From Yanghanlia sp047501535 (GTDB lineage: Bacteria; Pseudomonadota; Gammaproteobacteria; Burkholderiales; Burkholderiaceae_B): a DNA stretch of 64,000 nucleotides. A model generated the notes under the pieces. That model ran no database searches and was not told where the DNA came from. It worked only from the letters and a program-made list of their open reading frames with translations. Location: the NCBI RefSeq assembly GCF_047501535.1, contig NZ_JAZDRJ010000006.1:124001-188000 (forward strand). Reading direction: 5' to 3'. The position numbers were made by a program, and so were the translations under genes. Below are positions 34,557 to 43,132 of this stretch, one piece after another; the stretch's first letter is position 1, and every line of letters starts with the position of its first letter.

Positions 34557-35468
34557 TTAGGGCAGGGCGTCAAGAATAGCCAGGGTTTCCGCGTCGGGCT
34601 CACCGTCGTGGCGGGCCGGGCGGAAATGCATTTGGAAGGCGCGCAGTACGCGGCGTGTTTCGGCATCCAGGGTTCCGCTATGTGGCGCCGCATAGCCCGC
34701 ATGGCGCAATTTTTCCTGAATGGCCGCCGCCGGCGGCAAGCCTTTCGCCCGATATTGATCTGCCAGTCGGGCGGCCTTGGCTTCATCGTACCAGCGGCCC
34801 AGGCCGGCGTCGGCCAGTCGCTTCCAGGGGAAGGCGGGCCCGGGGTCTTGTTTGCGTTGTGGAGCAATGTCGCTATGGCCGACCACGTTGCGCGCATGGA
34901 TCTGGTGGCGGGCAACAATGTCTTGCAGCAGTGTGATCAGCGCTGAAATCTGGTTCTCTGTATAAGGTTGCCAGCCGCCGTCCACCGGGCCCTTGTTGAC
35001 GATTTCCACACCAATGGATGAGGCGTTCAAGTCGCTGCGGCCATACCATTCGCTCTGGCCCGCATGCCAGGCGCGGCGGCTTTCATCAACGAGTTGATAT
35101 ATGCGCGGGGGGTCTTCGTCGGTAATCAGGTAGTGGCTGCTGACATTGCGCTTCGACAGAATATCCAGAGAGCGGGGTGTATTGGCAACCGTATAGTGCA
35201 GCACGACGAACGAGACGCGGCTGCTCTGGCTGATGGCTTGTATGCTGCGGTCAACGCGCAGTGCCGTGCTGCCGTCGGGCGCCGCACAGCCGGCCAGCAG
35301 GGCGATACAAGCCAGTATTGCGCTGCCAGCCAGACGTGGCAGCCTTGCGCCACTGAGCCAGCTAGTTGTGGTGGCGCACCAACGTGGGCGTTTCCGCTTC
35401 AGCGGGCGGCCAGAAACAGGAATAAAGTGGGTTTCTTGGCCAGATCGGGTTGGGGCTTTTGTTTCCAT
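34557..35468 (-). CDS. amiD: AmiD-like N-acetylmuramoyl-L-alanine amidase, probable lipoprotein
   Basis: Zinc amidase that trims peptidoglycan fragments in the envelope. It matches the AmiD plan: Amidase_2 domain with zinc ligands in VVLHYTVANTP and VVGHSDIAPQRKQDPG, AWHAGQSEWYGRSDLN, then a C-terminal peptidoglycan-binding domain (RAFQMHFRPARHDGEPDAET). A lipobox LLAGC precedes the amidase domain, implying a lipoprotein. The start is odd: the only in-frame ATGs (35468 and 35495) lie inside the rsmI-like gene and place the lipobox Cys at about residue 61, very late for a signal peptide. A non-ATG start closer to the hydrophobic stretch is possible. Confidence 0.88.
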   Translation of the reverse strand: METKAPTRSGQETHFIPVSGRPLKRKRPRWCATTTSWLSGARLPRLAGSAILACIALLAGCAAPDGSTALRVDRSIQAISQSSRVSFVVLHYTVANTPRSLDILSKRNVSSHYLITDEDPPRIYQLVDESRRAWHAGQSEWYGRSDLNASSIGVEIVNKGPVDGGWQPYTENQISALITLLQDIVARHQIHARNVVGHSDIAPQRKQDPGPAFPWKRLADAGLGRWYDEAKAARLADQYRAKGLPPAAAIQEKLRHAGYAAPHSGTLDAETRRVLRAFQMHFRPARHDGEPDAETLAILDALP

Positions 35469-36115
35469 TCGGCAATGCTGTGGGTGCGTATCCATTCGTC
35501 TGTTGTGGTCAGGGATCTGGCCACGCAGAGTTGAGTGTCGCCCTTGAGCGTTTGCAGCAGGCTCTGAAACATGGCGTCGTTGCGATAAGGCGTTTCAATA
35601 AAAAGCTGGGTTTGTGAGTGTTTCCGTGAGGCGGCTTCCCAGGCTTTAAGGCTTTGAGCGCGTTCATCGGGCTTGACCGGGGCGTAACCATGGAACGTGA
35701 AGCGCTGCCCGTCCAGGCCGCTGGCCATCAGGCCGAGCAACAGCGAAGACGGCCCCACCCACGGCGCGACGCGCAGGCCTAACGTGTGCGCCATGGCTGC
35801 CACTCGTGCTCCGGGGTCGGCCACGGCTGGGCAACCTGCTTCGGAAACCAAGCCGATTTCTCCTCCCTGGCGCAGGGGTTCCAGCCATTGGCGGATTTGC
35901 CGCGCATCGACATCCTTGCTCAGAGTGTGAATCGTGATTTCCTGCAAGGGGCGTGCCGTGCCAATGAGTTTCAGAAAGGCGCGTGCTGTTTTGGCGTTTT
36001 CGGCAATATAGGTATCGAGCCGCCCGGCCAGCAGGCGCACGTCTTCGGGCAGCCAGGAAGAAGGCGGGGCGTCGCCCAGGCCAACCGGAATCAAATGCAG
36101 TGTGCCGGGGTTCAT
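35399..36115 (-). CDS. SAM-dependent tetrapyrrole-methylase-family protein (RsmI-like)
   Basis: A 238-residue methyltransferase of the TP_methylase fold. The sequence GLVSEAGCPAVADPGARVAA parallels the SAM loop of RsmI (16S rRNA C1402 2'-O-methyltransferase), and FIETPYRNDAMFQSLL is also family wording. It is about 50 residues shorter than typical RsmI and departs from it in the N-terminal part, so it is a paralog whose substrate is not certain. Its ATG overlaps the maf stop by four bases. Confidence 0.85.
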   Translation of the reverse strand: MNPGTLHLIPVGLGDAPPSSWLPEDVRLLAGRLDTYIAENAKTARAFLKLIGTARPLQEITIHTLSKDVDARQIRQWLEPLRQGGEIGLVSEAGCPAVADPGARVAAMAHTLGLRVAPWVGPSSLLLGLMASGLDGQRFTFHGYAPVKPDERAQSLKAWEAASRKHSQTQLFIETPYRNDAMFQSLLQTLKGDTQLCVARSLTTTDEWIRTHSIAEWKQKPQPDLAKKPTLFLFLAAR

Positions 36116-36705
36116 GAGCAGGCTCCTGTAGAGGCTAGCAGCGGGTTGATGCCGAACTTACGCAACATGCGAGAAAGGGCAATAAGCGGCAGCCCGATAA
36201 TGGCAGTGGGGTCGTCGGAGCTCATGGATTCCATCAGGGCAATGCCCAGGCTTTCTGCCTTGGCGCTGCCGGCGGTGTCATAGGGGCGTTCACGTTCCAG
36301 GTAATTCTGGATTTCTAAATCGTCCAGCGTGCGAAAGCGGCAGGTGGTGATAACGTTCTCGGTGATGGCTTTATGACCATTGCTTAAGCACAGGGCGCTA
36401 TGGAATTCCACGCTGCGCCCGCTTAACATACGCAGTTGCGCTACGGCGTTGTCGTGGCTGCCGGGCTTGCCGATGCACTGGCCGTCAAAGCTTGCGACCT
36501 GATCGGAGCCGATCACCAGCGCTTCTGGGTGCCGGGCGGTAATTGCATCGGCTTTGGCGCGGGACAGGCGTACAGCCAGGGTTACCGGGCTTTCTCCGGG
36601 CTGCGGGCTTTCGTCGATTTCTGGGGAAATGGCGGTGAAAGGCAGGCCAAGACGCTTGAGCATGTCGTGGCGGTAAGGCGAACTTGAGGCTAGAATGAGA
36701 CGCAT
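36112..36705 (-). CDS. Maf family nucleoside triphosphate pyrophosphatase (YceF-like)
   Basis: A 197-residue house-cleaning pyrophosphatase acting on modified or non-canonical nucleotides. The N terminus MRLILASSSPYRHDMLKRLG holds the phosphate-binding SSSPYR motif, IDESPQPGE and VIGSDQVASFDG hold acidic residues, and the C terminus IGLPLIALSRMLRKFGI is typical. The SDQV wording resembles the YceF (m7GTP) subgroup more than YhdE (dTTP). It lies divergent from yceD, as in many betaproteobacteria. Confidence 0.93.
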   Translation of the reverse strand: MRLILASSSPYRHDMLKRLGLPFTAISPEIDESPQPGESPVTLAVRLSRAKADAITARHPEALVIGSDQVASFDGQCIGKPGSHDNAVAQLRMLSGRSVEFHSALCLSNGHKAITENVITTCRFRTLDDLEIQNYLERERPYDTAGSAKAESLGIALMESMSSDDPTAIIGLPLIALSRMLRKFGINPLLASTGACS

Positions 36706-36730
36706 GGTGGCAGGGTTGTGGCTAAATGAA

Positions 36731-36760
36731 TTGACTGGCAGGCCGCCAAACAGCTATTAT
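36731..36760 (+). promoter_or_regulatory. Candidate sigma-70 promoter for yceD-rpmF-plsX-fab
   Basis: TTGACT at 36731-36736 and TATTAT at 36755-36760 are 18 bases apart, in the gap between divergent maf and yceD and about 48 bases before the yceD ATG. Both boxes are close to consensus. It is the best promoter candidate for the long fatty-acid cluster. Confidence 0.55.
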
Positions 36761-36807
36761 TCTACGTTTTCTTCGTACTTGATGCCTTGGGTTTCAGGTA
36801 AATTGTA

Positions 36808-37329
36808 ATGCGCAAGGCAGCTTTAACGGTTGATACTTGGGAACTTGCCCGTTTGGTGCAGGAGCAGCATGGCGAAGCACCGCTGGCAGGCTTTTCCCGA
36901 TTGCTTGAGGGTCTGCCTGAGCAAACTGGCCGTGTTGTAAGCTGGTCGGTTAGCGGCGAAACGAACACCTTGGGGCAGTGCTTTATGACGCTGCGGGCCC
37001 GGGTCGACGTTACGCTGGAATGCCAACGCTGCCTTTCGATGTTCGATTACTCCCTGCAGATGGAAAACCGTCTGCGGCTGGTCGAAACCGAGGCGGAAAT
37101 CGAAGCCGAAGAAGCAGGGGTGGATGATCCCGATATCCCGGATCATCTGCTGGGGTCGTCGTTTTTTGATGTTCTGGAGCTTGTCGAGGACGAGCTCATC
37201 CTGGCTTTGCCCTATGTGCCCAAGCACGAGGTTTGTCCGTCGTTGCCTCAGGAACTTGAAACTCCCGAGGGCAGCGATACTGGTCGCCCATCGCCATTTG
37301 CGGTGCTAGCGAAACTAAAGAAAGATTGA
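36808..37329 (+). CDS. yceD: YceD family protein (DUF177), 23S rRNA accumulation protein
   Basis: A 173-residue cytoplasmic protein found just upstream of rpmF in most bacteria. The DUF177 core reads VDVTLECQRCLSMFDYSLQ, and the acidic C-terminal half LVEDELILALPYVPKHEVCP is conserved. YceD proteins influence 23S rRNA accumulation; the mechanism is not established. It is the first gene of the rpmF-plsX-fab cluster, 17 bases before rpmF. Confidence 0.92.
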   Translation: MRKAALTVDTWELARLVQEQHGEAPLAGFSRLLEGLPEQTGRVVSWSVSGETNTLGQCFMTLRARVDVTLECQRCLSMFDYSLQMENRLRLVETEAEIEAEEAGVDDPDIPDHLLGSSFFDVLELVEDELILALPYVPKHEVCPSLPQELETPEGSDTGRPSPFAVLAKLKKD

Positions 37330-37346
37330 TTTAACAGGAGTCCACC

Positions 37347-37529
37347 ATGGCCGTTCAGCAAAACAAGAAAAGTCCTTCAAGGCGCGGCATGCGTCGTTCG
37401 CACGACGCTTTGACCACGCCCCCCACAGCAATTGAGCCGACTACCGGCGAATTGCATCTGCGTCACCACATCAGCCCCAACGGTTTCTACCGCGGTCGCA
37501 AGGTCCTCAAGACCAAGAACGACGAGTAA
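37347..37529 (+). CDS. rpmF: 50S ribosomal protein L32
   Basis: A 60-residue basic ribosomal protein starting MAVQQNKKSPSRRGMRRSHD, the L32 signature. The Cys residues found in some L32 proteins are absent, as in the zinc-free form. ACAGGAG precedes the ATG. It lies between yceD and plsX in the usual order, linking ribosome and lipid synthesis expression. Confidence 0.98.
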   Translation: MAVQQNKKSPSRRGMRRSHDALTTPPTAIEPTTGELHLRHHISPNGFYRGRKVLKTKNDE

Positions 37530-37570
37530 TTCTCGCCCTTATTACGAAAGCGGCTGGAAACCTATTCTAG

Positions 37571-38635
37571 ATGTCTGCGACACCCATACGCCTGGCGGTG
37601 GATTGCATGGGTGGTGACCACGGTCTGTCGGTCACCATACCCGCTGTTGTGCAATTCGCTAAGCAGCATCCTGACACGCACTTTCTGCTGTCCGGGAATG
37701 CTGAAATGATAGGGCGTGCGCTGGAAAAAGAAGGCGTGCAAAGCGCGGGCTGGTATGAAATCCTGCCCGCTTCCGAAGTCATTCTCATGGATGACACAGT
37801 GGAAACCGCTTTGCGGCGAAAAAAAGATTCTTCTATGCGTGTCGCCATCCAGGCTGTCAAAGACGGCCGGGCCGGCGCCTGCGTTTCTGCTGGGAATACG
37901 GGTGCGCTGATGGCGGTTTCACGTTATCTGCTCAAAACGCTCGACGGTATTGATCGCCCGGCGATCGCTACGTCTATTCCCAACGTCAAGGGCGGAGCCA
38001 CCACAGTGCTCGATCTTGGCGCCAATGTTGATTGTTCGGCAGAACATCTGCTGCAGTTCGCCATTATGGGAACGGCCTTGGTCGGTGCGTTGGATCAGCG
38101 CAAGCAGCCCACGGTTGGCCTGCTCAACATTGGCGAAGAAGTCATCAAGGGCAATGAGGTCGTCAAGCAGGCGGCCGAGCTCTTGCGCAAAAGCGGTTTG
38201 AACTTCCATGGCAACGTGGAAGGCGACGACATTTGCAAGGGCACGGTTGATGTCATCGTCTGTGATGGCTTTGTCGGCAATGTGGTGCTGAAATCGATAG
38301 AAGGTGTGGCGCGTATGGTTGCATCCATGATGCGCGCCGAGTTCACCCGCAACGTTCTTTCTATGGGTGCGGGTGTTATTGCACGCCCTGTTCTGAACCG
38401 TCTGCGCGATAAGGTGGACAATCGTCGCTATAATGGCGCGGCGCTGCTGGGGTTGCGTGGCATTGTTATTAAAAGTCACGGCTCCGCCGACGCTTATGCG
38501 TTCGGTCACGCGCTGCAGCGTACTCGAGAAGCAGTTCACAACGGCTTGCTTGCCGGCACTACCGAAGCCATCGCGCGTTTGCGCGAGCGCATGCAGGCAA
38601 CCGTCGTAGACACATCGGACGAAACTCCCGCCTGA
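37571..38635 (+). CDS. plsX: Phosphate acyltransferase PlsX
   Basis: Makes acyl-phosphate from acyl-ACP, the first step of phosphatidic acid synthesis by PlsX-PlsY. The 354-residue protein has the family start IRLAVDCMGGDHG, the glycine-rich GACVSAGNTGALMA and DVIVCDGFVGNVVLKSIEG. It is a peripheral membrane enzyme. It follows rpmF by 41 bases and precedes fabH, as in E. coli and other proteobacteria. Confidence 0.97.
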   Translation: MSATPIRLAVDCMGGDHGLSVTIPAVVQFAKQHPDTHFLLSGNAEMIGRALEKEGVQSAGWYEILPASEVILMDDTVETALRRKKDSSMRVAIQAVKDGRAGACVSAGNTGALMAVSRYLLKTLDGIDRPAIATSIPNVKGGATTVLDLGANVDCSAEHLLQFAIMGTALVGALDQRKQPTVGLLNIGEEVIKGNEVVKQAAELLRKSGLNFHGNVEGDDICKGTVDVIVCDGFVGNVVLKSIEGVARMVASMMRAEFTRNVLSMGAGVIARPVLNRLRDKVDNRRYNGAALLGLRGIVIKSHGSADAYAFGHALQRTREAVHNGLLAGTTEAIARLRERMQATVVDTSDETPA

Positions 38636-38673
38636 CGCGCGACAGCGGTACGAACGGAGCCAGGAAGCACACT

Positions 38674-39648
38674 ATGCCTTATGCCAAGATAATCGGTTCG
38701 GGTGGCTATTTGCCGCCTCGCGTGGTCTCTAATGACGAGTTGGCGGCCGAACTGGCGACCAGGCAGATCGAAACCTCCGATGCCTGGATCACTGAGCGCA
38801 CAGGTATTCGCCAGCGCCATATTGCCGATCCCGGTGTTACCAGCAGCCAGCTTGCCGTCAAGGCGGCGCAGCACGCGCTTGCAGATGCCGGCGTCAGCGC
38901 CGAAGAGCTCGATCTCATTATCGTCGCCACCTCCACACCCGACTTCATCTTCCCCAGCACTGCGTGTCTGGTGCAGGCTGAGCTGGGCAACAAAGGCGCT
39001 GCCGCGTTTGACGTGCAGGCGGTGTGCAGCGGCTTTGTCTACGCACTCACAACTGCCGACTCCTTTATTCGTTCCGGTCGGGCCAAGCATGCGCTGGTGA
39101 TTGGCGCTGAAGTGTTTTCCAGCATCCTCGATTGGAATGACCGGGGCACTTGCGTACTGTTCGGCGACGGCGCCGGGGCGGTGGTGCTCAAGGCTTCTGA
39201 AGAGCCTGGCATTCTCGAAGCGGAACTCAATGCCGACGGCAGCCTGGCGAATATCTTGCATGTGGCAGGTAACGTCGTGGACGGCAAGGTCACGGGTGAC
39301 CCCTTCCTGCGCATGGACGGGCAGGCGGTTTTCAAACAGGCCGTAACAGCTTTGGCGGCTTCGGCGCAAAGCGTGTGCGACAAGGCCGGGGTCAGCTTGG
39401 AAGAAATCGACTGGATGGTCCCTCACCAAGCGAATGTCCGCATTATTAATTTTCTGGGCCGTAAGCTGAAACTGTCGGACGACAAAGTCGTCATTACCGT
39501 TGACCAGCATGCCAACACCTCCGCTGCCAGCGTGCCGCTTGCCTTTGACGCCGCGCGACGCGATGGGCGCATCAAGCAGGGCGACCTGGTGCTGATGCAG
39601 GGGGTGGGCGGCGGCTTCACTTGGGGCTCGGTGCTGGCTCGCATGTAG
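38674..39648 (+). CDS. fabH: Beta-ketoacyl-ACP synthase III
   Basis: Starts fatty-acid synthesis by condensing acetyl-CoA with malonyl-ACP. The 324-residue protein has the catalytic triad in place: Cys in DVQAVCSGFVYAL, His in VPHQANVRII and Asn in DQHANTSAAS. The C-terminal GVGGGFTWGSVLARM is typical. It is in the usual plsX-fabH-fabD order. Confidence 0.98.
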   Translation: MPYAKIIGSGGYLPPRVVSNDELAAELATRQIETSDAWITERTGIRQRHIADPGVTSSQLAVKAAQHALADAGVSAEELDLIIVATSTPDFIFPSTACLVQAELGNKGAAAFDVQAVCSGFVYALTTADSFIRSGRAKHALVIGAEVFSSILDWNDRGTCVLFGDGAGAVVLKASEEPGILEAELNADGSLANILHVAGNVVDGKVTGDPFLRMDGQAVFKQAVTALAASAQSVCDKAGVSLEEIDWMVPHQANVRIINFLGRKLKLSDDKVVITVDQHANTSAASVPLAFDAARRDGRIKQGDLVLMQGVGGGFTWGSVLARM

Positions 39649-39706
39649 CCCGCCACAGCAATTGTGCCGCATGCGGCTTATGTTCCAAAGCATTCAAGAA
39701 TAAACC

Positions 39707-40639
39707 ATGAAAATTGCATTCGTGTTTCCCGGGCAGGGTTCCCAGTCGGTCGGCATGCTTGACGCATGGGCGGAAAACAGCGCCGTACGCGATACGCTGC
39801 AGCAGGCATCCCAGGCGCTGGGCCAAGACCTGGCCGCTTTGATTGCGCAAGGGCCTGTTGAAGACCTTAACCTCACTACAAATACCCAACCCGTCATGCT
39901 GGCTTCTGCCGTAGCCATGTATGCCGCCTGGCGTGATGCAGGTGGCCCTGTGCCGGCTGTTATGGCGGGTCATAGCTTGGGCGAATACTCGGCGCTGACG
40001 GCTGCCAGCGTGCTCAACCTCGAAGACGCCGTGCGAATCGTGCGCGTGCGCGCCGATGCCATGCAGGCTGCCGTGCCGGTAGGCACTGGCGCCATGGCTG
40101 CCGTATTGGGCCTGTCTGACGACGACGTTCGCGATGTGTGCGCTCAAGCGGCGGAATCCGAGGTTGTGGAAGCCGTTAACTTCAATGCGCCTGCTCAGGT
40201 GGTTATCGCCGGGCATAAGGCGGCAGTCGAGCGGGCCTGTGAACTGGCTAAGGCCAAAGGCGCTAAACGCGCTTTGCTGCTTCCAGTATCGGCGCCATTC
40301 CACTCCAGCCTGCTCAAGCCGGCAGCTGAAGTGCTGCAAGGTGCGCTCAGCGGCATCACGCTTAATGCTCCGGCTGTGCCTGTCATTAATAACGTGGACG
40401 TGGCATCGCAAAGCGATGCGGCGGCCATTCGCGACGCTCTGGTGCGCCAGGCGTGGCACCCCGTTCGCTGGGTAGAGACCATCCAGGCTATGAAGGCCCA
40501 GGGTGTGACTCATGTCATCGAATGTGGCCCTGGTAAAGTGCTTAACGGCCTGACCAAACGCATCGACAAGGATCTTGTCGGTCTTGCCATTACCGATCCT
40601 GCGTCCATGCAGGCGGCTCTCGATCTTGTTCAAGGGTGA
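39707..40639 (+). CDS. fabD: Malonyl-CoA:ACP transacylase
   Basis: Loads malonyl groups onto ACP. The 310-residue protein starts MKIAFVFPGQGSQSVGML and carries the active-site Ser in AGHSLGEYSALTAA; the catalytic His is in VSAPFHSSLLKPA. The next gene begins six bases after its stop. Confidence 0.98.
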   Translation: MKIAFVFPGQGSQSVGMLDAWAENSAVRDTLQQASQALGQDLAALIAQGPVEDLNLTTNTQPVMLASAVAMYAAWRDAGGPVPAVMAGHSLGEYSALTAASVLNLEDAVRIVRVRADAMQAAVPVGTGAMAAVLGLSDDDVRDVCAQAAESEVVEAVNFNAPAQVVIAGHKAAVERACELAKAKGAKRALLLPVSAPFHSSLLKPAAEVLQGALSGITLNAPAVPVINNVDVASQSDAAAIRDALVRQAWHPVRWVETIQAMKAQGVTHVIECGPGKVLNGLTKRIDKDLVGLAITDPASMQAALDLVQG

Positions 40640-40644
40640 ATTTC

Positions 40645-41388
40645 ATGCAAGAAAAAGAATTGCAGGGAAAGCTTGCGCTGGTGACTGGCGCGACGCGCGG
40701 TATCGGCAAGGCGATTGCGCACGAATTGGCGGTGCGCGGCGCGGTTGTGGTGGGTACAGCCACCTCTGAAAGCGGCGCAGCTACGATACAGGAACAATTG
40801 GATCCCATGGGTGGCCGAGGCGTTGTCCTGAACGTCAATGATGCCGCTGCGTGTGAAGCGCTGGTGGCAGAGTTGAGCAAAGAAGATGGCGGCCCGCATA
40901 TTCTGGTGAACAACGCCGGCATCACGCGCGACAACCTCGCCATGCGTCTGAAAGACGAAGACTGGGAAACCGTTCTCGAAACCAATCTTTCCGCCGTTTT
41001 CAGGCTGTCTCGCGCTGTCATCAGGCCTATGATGAAAGCGCGTTGGGGGCGTATCATTAACATTACTTCGGTGATCGGCTCCAGCGGTAATCCGGGGCAG
41101 TCGAACTACGCAGCAGCCAAAGCAGGCGTGGCGGGCATGAGCCGTTCGCTGGCGCGCGAGCTCGGCAGCCGGGGTATTACTGTCAACTGCGTGGCGCCCG
41201 GTTTCATTGAAACCGACATGACTCGCGCACTCGACGAAAATCAGACTTCCGCTATTTTGTCGCAGATTCCTCTGGGCAGAATGGGCGCGCCGGCGGATAT
41301 CGCGAATGCGGTGGCCTTTTTGGCCGGTCCACAGGCAGCTTACGTCACCGGCACGACTTTGCACGTGAACGGCGGCATGTATATGTAA
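40645..41388 (+). CDS. fabG: 3-oxoacyl-ACP reductase
   Basis: NADPH-dependent reductase of the elongation cycle. The 247-residue short-chain dehydrogenase has the cofactor motif VTGATRGIGKAIA, the NNAG strand (LVNNAGITRDNLA) and the catalytic Ser-Tyr-Lys (ITSVIGSSG, NYAAAKAG). I chose the ATG at 40645, preceded by AGGG at about nine bases; the GTG at 40636 overlaps the fabD stop but has no better support. Confidence 0.97.
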   Translation: MQEKELQGKLALVTGATRGIGKAIAHELAVRGAVVVGTATSESGAATIQEQLDPMGGRGVVLNVNDAAACEALVAELSKEDGGPHILVNNAGITRDNLAMRLKDEDWETVLETNLSAVFRLSRAVIRPMMKARWGRIINITSVIGSSGNPGQSNYAAAKAGVAGMSRSLARELGSRGITVNCVAPGFIETDMTRALDENQTSAILSQIPLGRMGAPADIANAVAFLAGPQAAYVTGTTLHVNGGMYM

Positions 41389-41466
41389 TCAGTGGTTGGA
41401 GTGGGTTAGAATCGCTTCCAACTGTTTTTTGTCACAGCCAGCACCCATTGATTAGAGTTGTTTGGC

Positions 41467-41472
41467 TATAAT
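41467..41472 (+). promoter_or_regulatory. Candidate -10 box of an acpP promoter
   Basis: A perfect TATAAT lies 31 bases before the acpP ATG, in the 115-base fabG-acpP gap. No good -35 box sits at 16-18 bases, so this is a partial call. A dedicated acpP promoter would fit the high demand for acyl carrier protein. Confidence 0.45.
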
Positions 41473-41503
41473 TCGCGGGAATTTTCCCAACTTGGAGATC
41501 TGC

Positions 41504-41743
41504 ATGGAAAGCATCGAACAGCGCGTCAAGAAGATCGTCGCTGAACAACTTGGCGTCAACGAAGCCGAGATCAAGAACGAGTCTTCTTTTCTTGACGACC
41601 TCGGTGCCGATTCGCTCGACATGGTCGAGCTCGTGATGGCACTCGAAGATGAGTTTGAAACCGAGATTCCTGACGAGGAAGCCGAGAAGATCACGACGGT
41701 TCAACAGGCTGTCGATTACATCAACTCGCACAGCAAGCAGTAA
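41504..41743 (+). CDS. acpP: Acyl carrier protein
   Basis: Carries growing acyl chains on a 4'-phosphopantetheine arm attached to Ser37 in DDLGADSLDMVELV. The 79-residue acidic protein starts MESIEQRVKKIVAEQLGV. TTGGAG sits at a normal distance before the ATG at 41504; the longer open frame from 41462 runs through the promoter box and is not real. A structured spacer with a U tract follows. Confidence 0.98.
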   Translation: MESIEQRVKKIVAEQLGVNEAEIKNESSFLDDLGADSLDMVELVMALEDEFETEIPDEEAEKITTVQQAVDYINSHSKQ

Positions 41744-41756
41744 TCATTTTCCAGGG

Positions 41757-41875
41757 TAGCGCACGCTTGCTGTGCGCGGCGCTAACTCAAGGCGGTTTCC
41801 AAGAGGCAGTCCCCATAGCCCACCCCTTATCGGGTCGGCAACCTGGTAAGTCTGCCGCTTCGAACCGCTTTTTTA
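41757..41875 (+). other. Structured acpP-fabF spacer: GC-rich hairpin plus nested stem ending in a T run
   Basis: Two elements lie in the 146-base spacer. First, GCGCAC (41759-41764) pairs with GTGCGC (41772-41777), with an alternative TAGCGC/GCGCTA pairing (41757-41762 with 41779-41784). Second, GCGGTTT (41792-41798) pairs with GAACCGC (41862-41868, one G-U), enclosing GGCAG/CTGCC (41805-41809 with 41852-41856) and a 42-base internal segment; six T follow at 41869-41874. It is probably an intrinsic terminator or attenuator after acpP. The long ordered internal segment could be a distinct RNA element, but I do not recognise a known riboswitch. Confidence 0.5.
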
Positions 41876-41889
41876 TTTAGGAGTCATCC

Positions 41890-43119
41890 GTGAAACGACG
41901 TGTCGTCATAACCGGTCTAGGTATTGTTTCGCCGGTCGGCAACGATATAGACACCGCGTGGGACAATCTCGTCAATGGGCGCTCCGGGATCGGCCGCATT
42001 ACGCGTTTCGACCCATCGCCGTTCAACGCCCAGATCGCGGGTGAGGTCAAGGATTTCGACGTTACGCAATACATCTCGGCTAAAGAAGCCAAGACGATGG
42101 ATACTTTCATCCATTACGGTATTGCCGCAGGCGTGCAGGCCTGGCGCGATTCGGGTCTGGAGATCAACGAGTCCAACGCCGATCGCATCGGTTCCATCAT
42201 CGGGTCGGGTATTGGTGGCCTGCCACGCATCGAAGAACAACAGGTTGAATACATGCAGCGCGGCGCGCGGCGTATTTCTCCCTTTTTCGTGCCTGCCTCG
42301 CTCATCAACATGGTATCGGGCCAGTTGTCCATCATGCTGGGCCTGAAAGGTCCTACATACGCCGTAGTATCCGCCTGCACAACCGGTCTGCATTCCATCG
42401 GCGATGCCGCCCGTCTGATCGAATACGGCGATGCCGACGTCATGATCGCCGGCGGTACGGAATCCACCGTCTCACCGCTGGGCATTGGTGGCTTTGCCGC
42501 CATGCGCGCTCTGTCCACGCGCAATGATGATCCCACCACGGCTTCACGGCCTTGGGACACGGATCGCGATGGTTTCGTGCTGGGTGAAGGCGCCGGCGTG
42601 CTGGTGCTCGAAGAATACGAACATGCCCGTAAGCGTGGCGCACGCATTTATGGTGAGTTTGCCGGTTACGGCATGAGTTCCGATGCTCACCACATCACTT
42701 CTCCCGATAGCGACGGCCCGCGCCGCGGCATGCTGAATGCCTTGCGCAATGCCGGCGTAGCTGGGGATGAAGTCGATTACGTGAACGCGCACGGCACTTC
42801 CACTCCGTTGGGCGATCGTAACGAAACTGTGGCGCTTAAGCTGGCTTTGGGAGACCACGCCCACAAGCTGGTGGTGAATTCCACTAAATCCATGACGGGC
42901 CATCTCTTGGGCGCGGCAGGAGGCATTGAGGCGGTGTTCACCACATTGGCGGTGCATAAGCAGGTATCGCCTCCCACCATCAATATCTTCAATCAAGACC
43001 CTGAATGCGACCTCGATTACTGCGCGAATACTGCGCGTGATCTGAAGATTGATGTGGCCTTGTCGAACTCGTTCGGCTTTGGCGGCACCAACGGTTCCAT
43101 GGTCGTGCGTAAGGTCTGA
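41890..43119 (+). CDS. fabF: Beta-ketoacyl-ACP synthase II
   Basis: Elongating condensing enzyme of fatty-acid synthesis. The 409-residue protein has the Cys-His-His active site: Cys in VVSACTTGLHSIG, His in YVNAHGTSTPLGD and His in SMTGHLLGAAGG. The start is the GTG at 41890 with TAGGAG upstream. It is the last gene of the fab cluster; its stop lies 13 bases before a small membrane-protein gene that couples to rpoE. Confidence 0.97.
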   Translation: MKRRVVITGLGIVSPVGNDIDTAWDNLVNGRSGIGRITRFDPSPFNAQIAGEVKDFDVTQYISAKEAKTMDTFIHYGIAAGVQAWRDSGLEINESNADRIGSIIGSGIGGLPRIEEQQVEYMQRGARRISPFFVPASLINMVSGQLSIMLGLKGPTYAVVSACTTGLHSIGDAARLIEYGDADVMIAGGTESTVSPLGIGGFAAMRALSTRNDDPTTASRPWDTDRDGFVLGEGAGVLVLEEYEHARKRGARIYGEFAGYGMSSDAHHITSPDSDGPRRGMLNALRNAGVAGDEVDYVNAHGTSTPLGDRNETVALKLALGDHAHKLVVNSTKSMTGHLLGAAGGIEAVFTTLAVHKQVSPPTINIFNQDPECDLDYCANTARDLKIDVALSNSFGFGGTNGSMVVRKV

Positions 43120-43132
43120 CCGGTACGCCGGG

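Noticed and set aside
38536..39693. 385-codon minus-strand open frame opposite plsX-fabH
   Set aside because: Antisense shadow of plsX/fabH; no family signature, and it would span two conserved genes.
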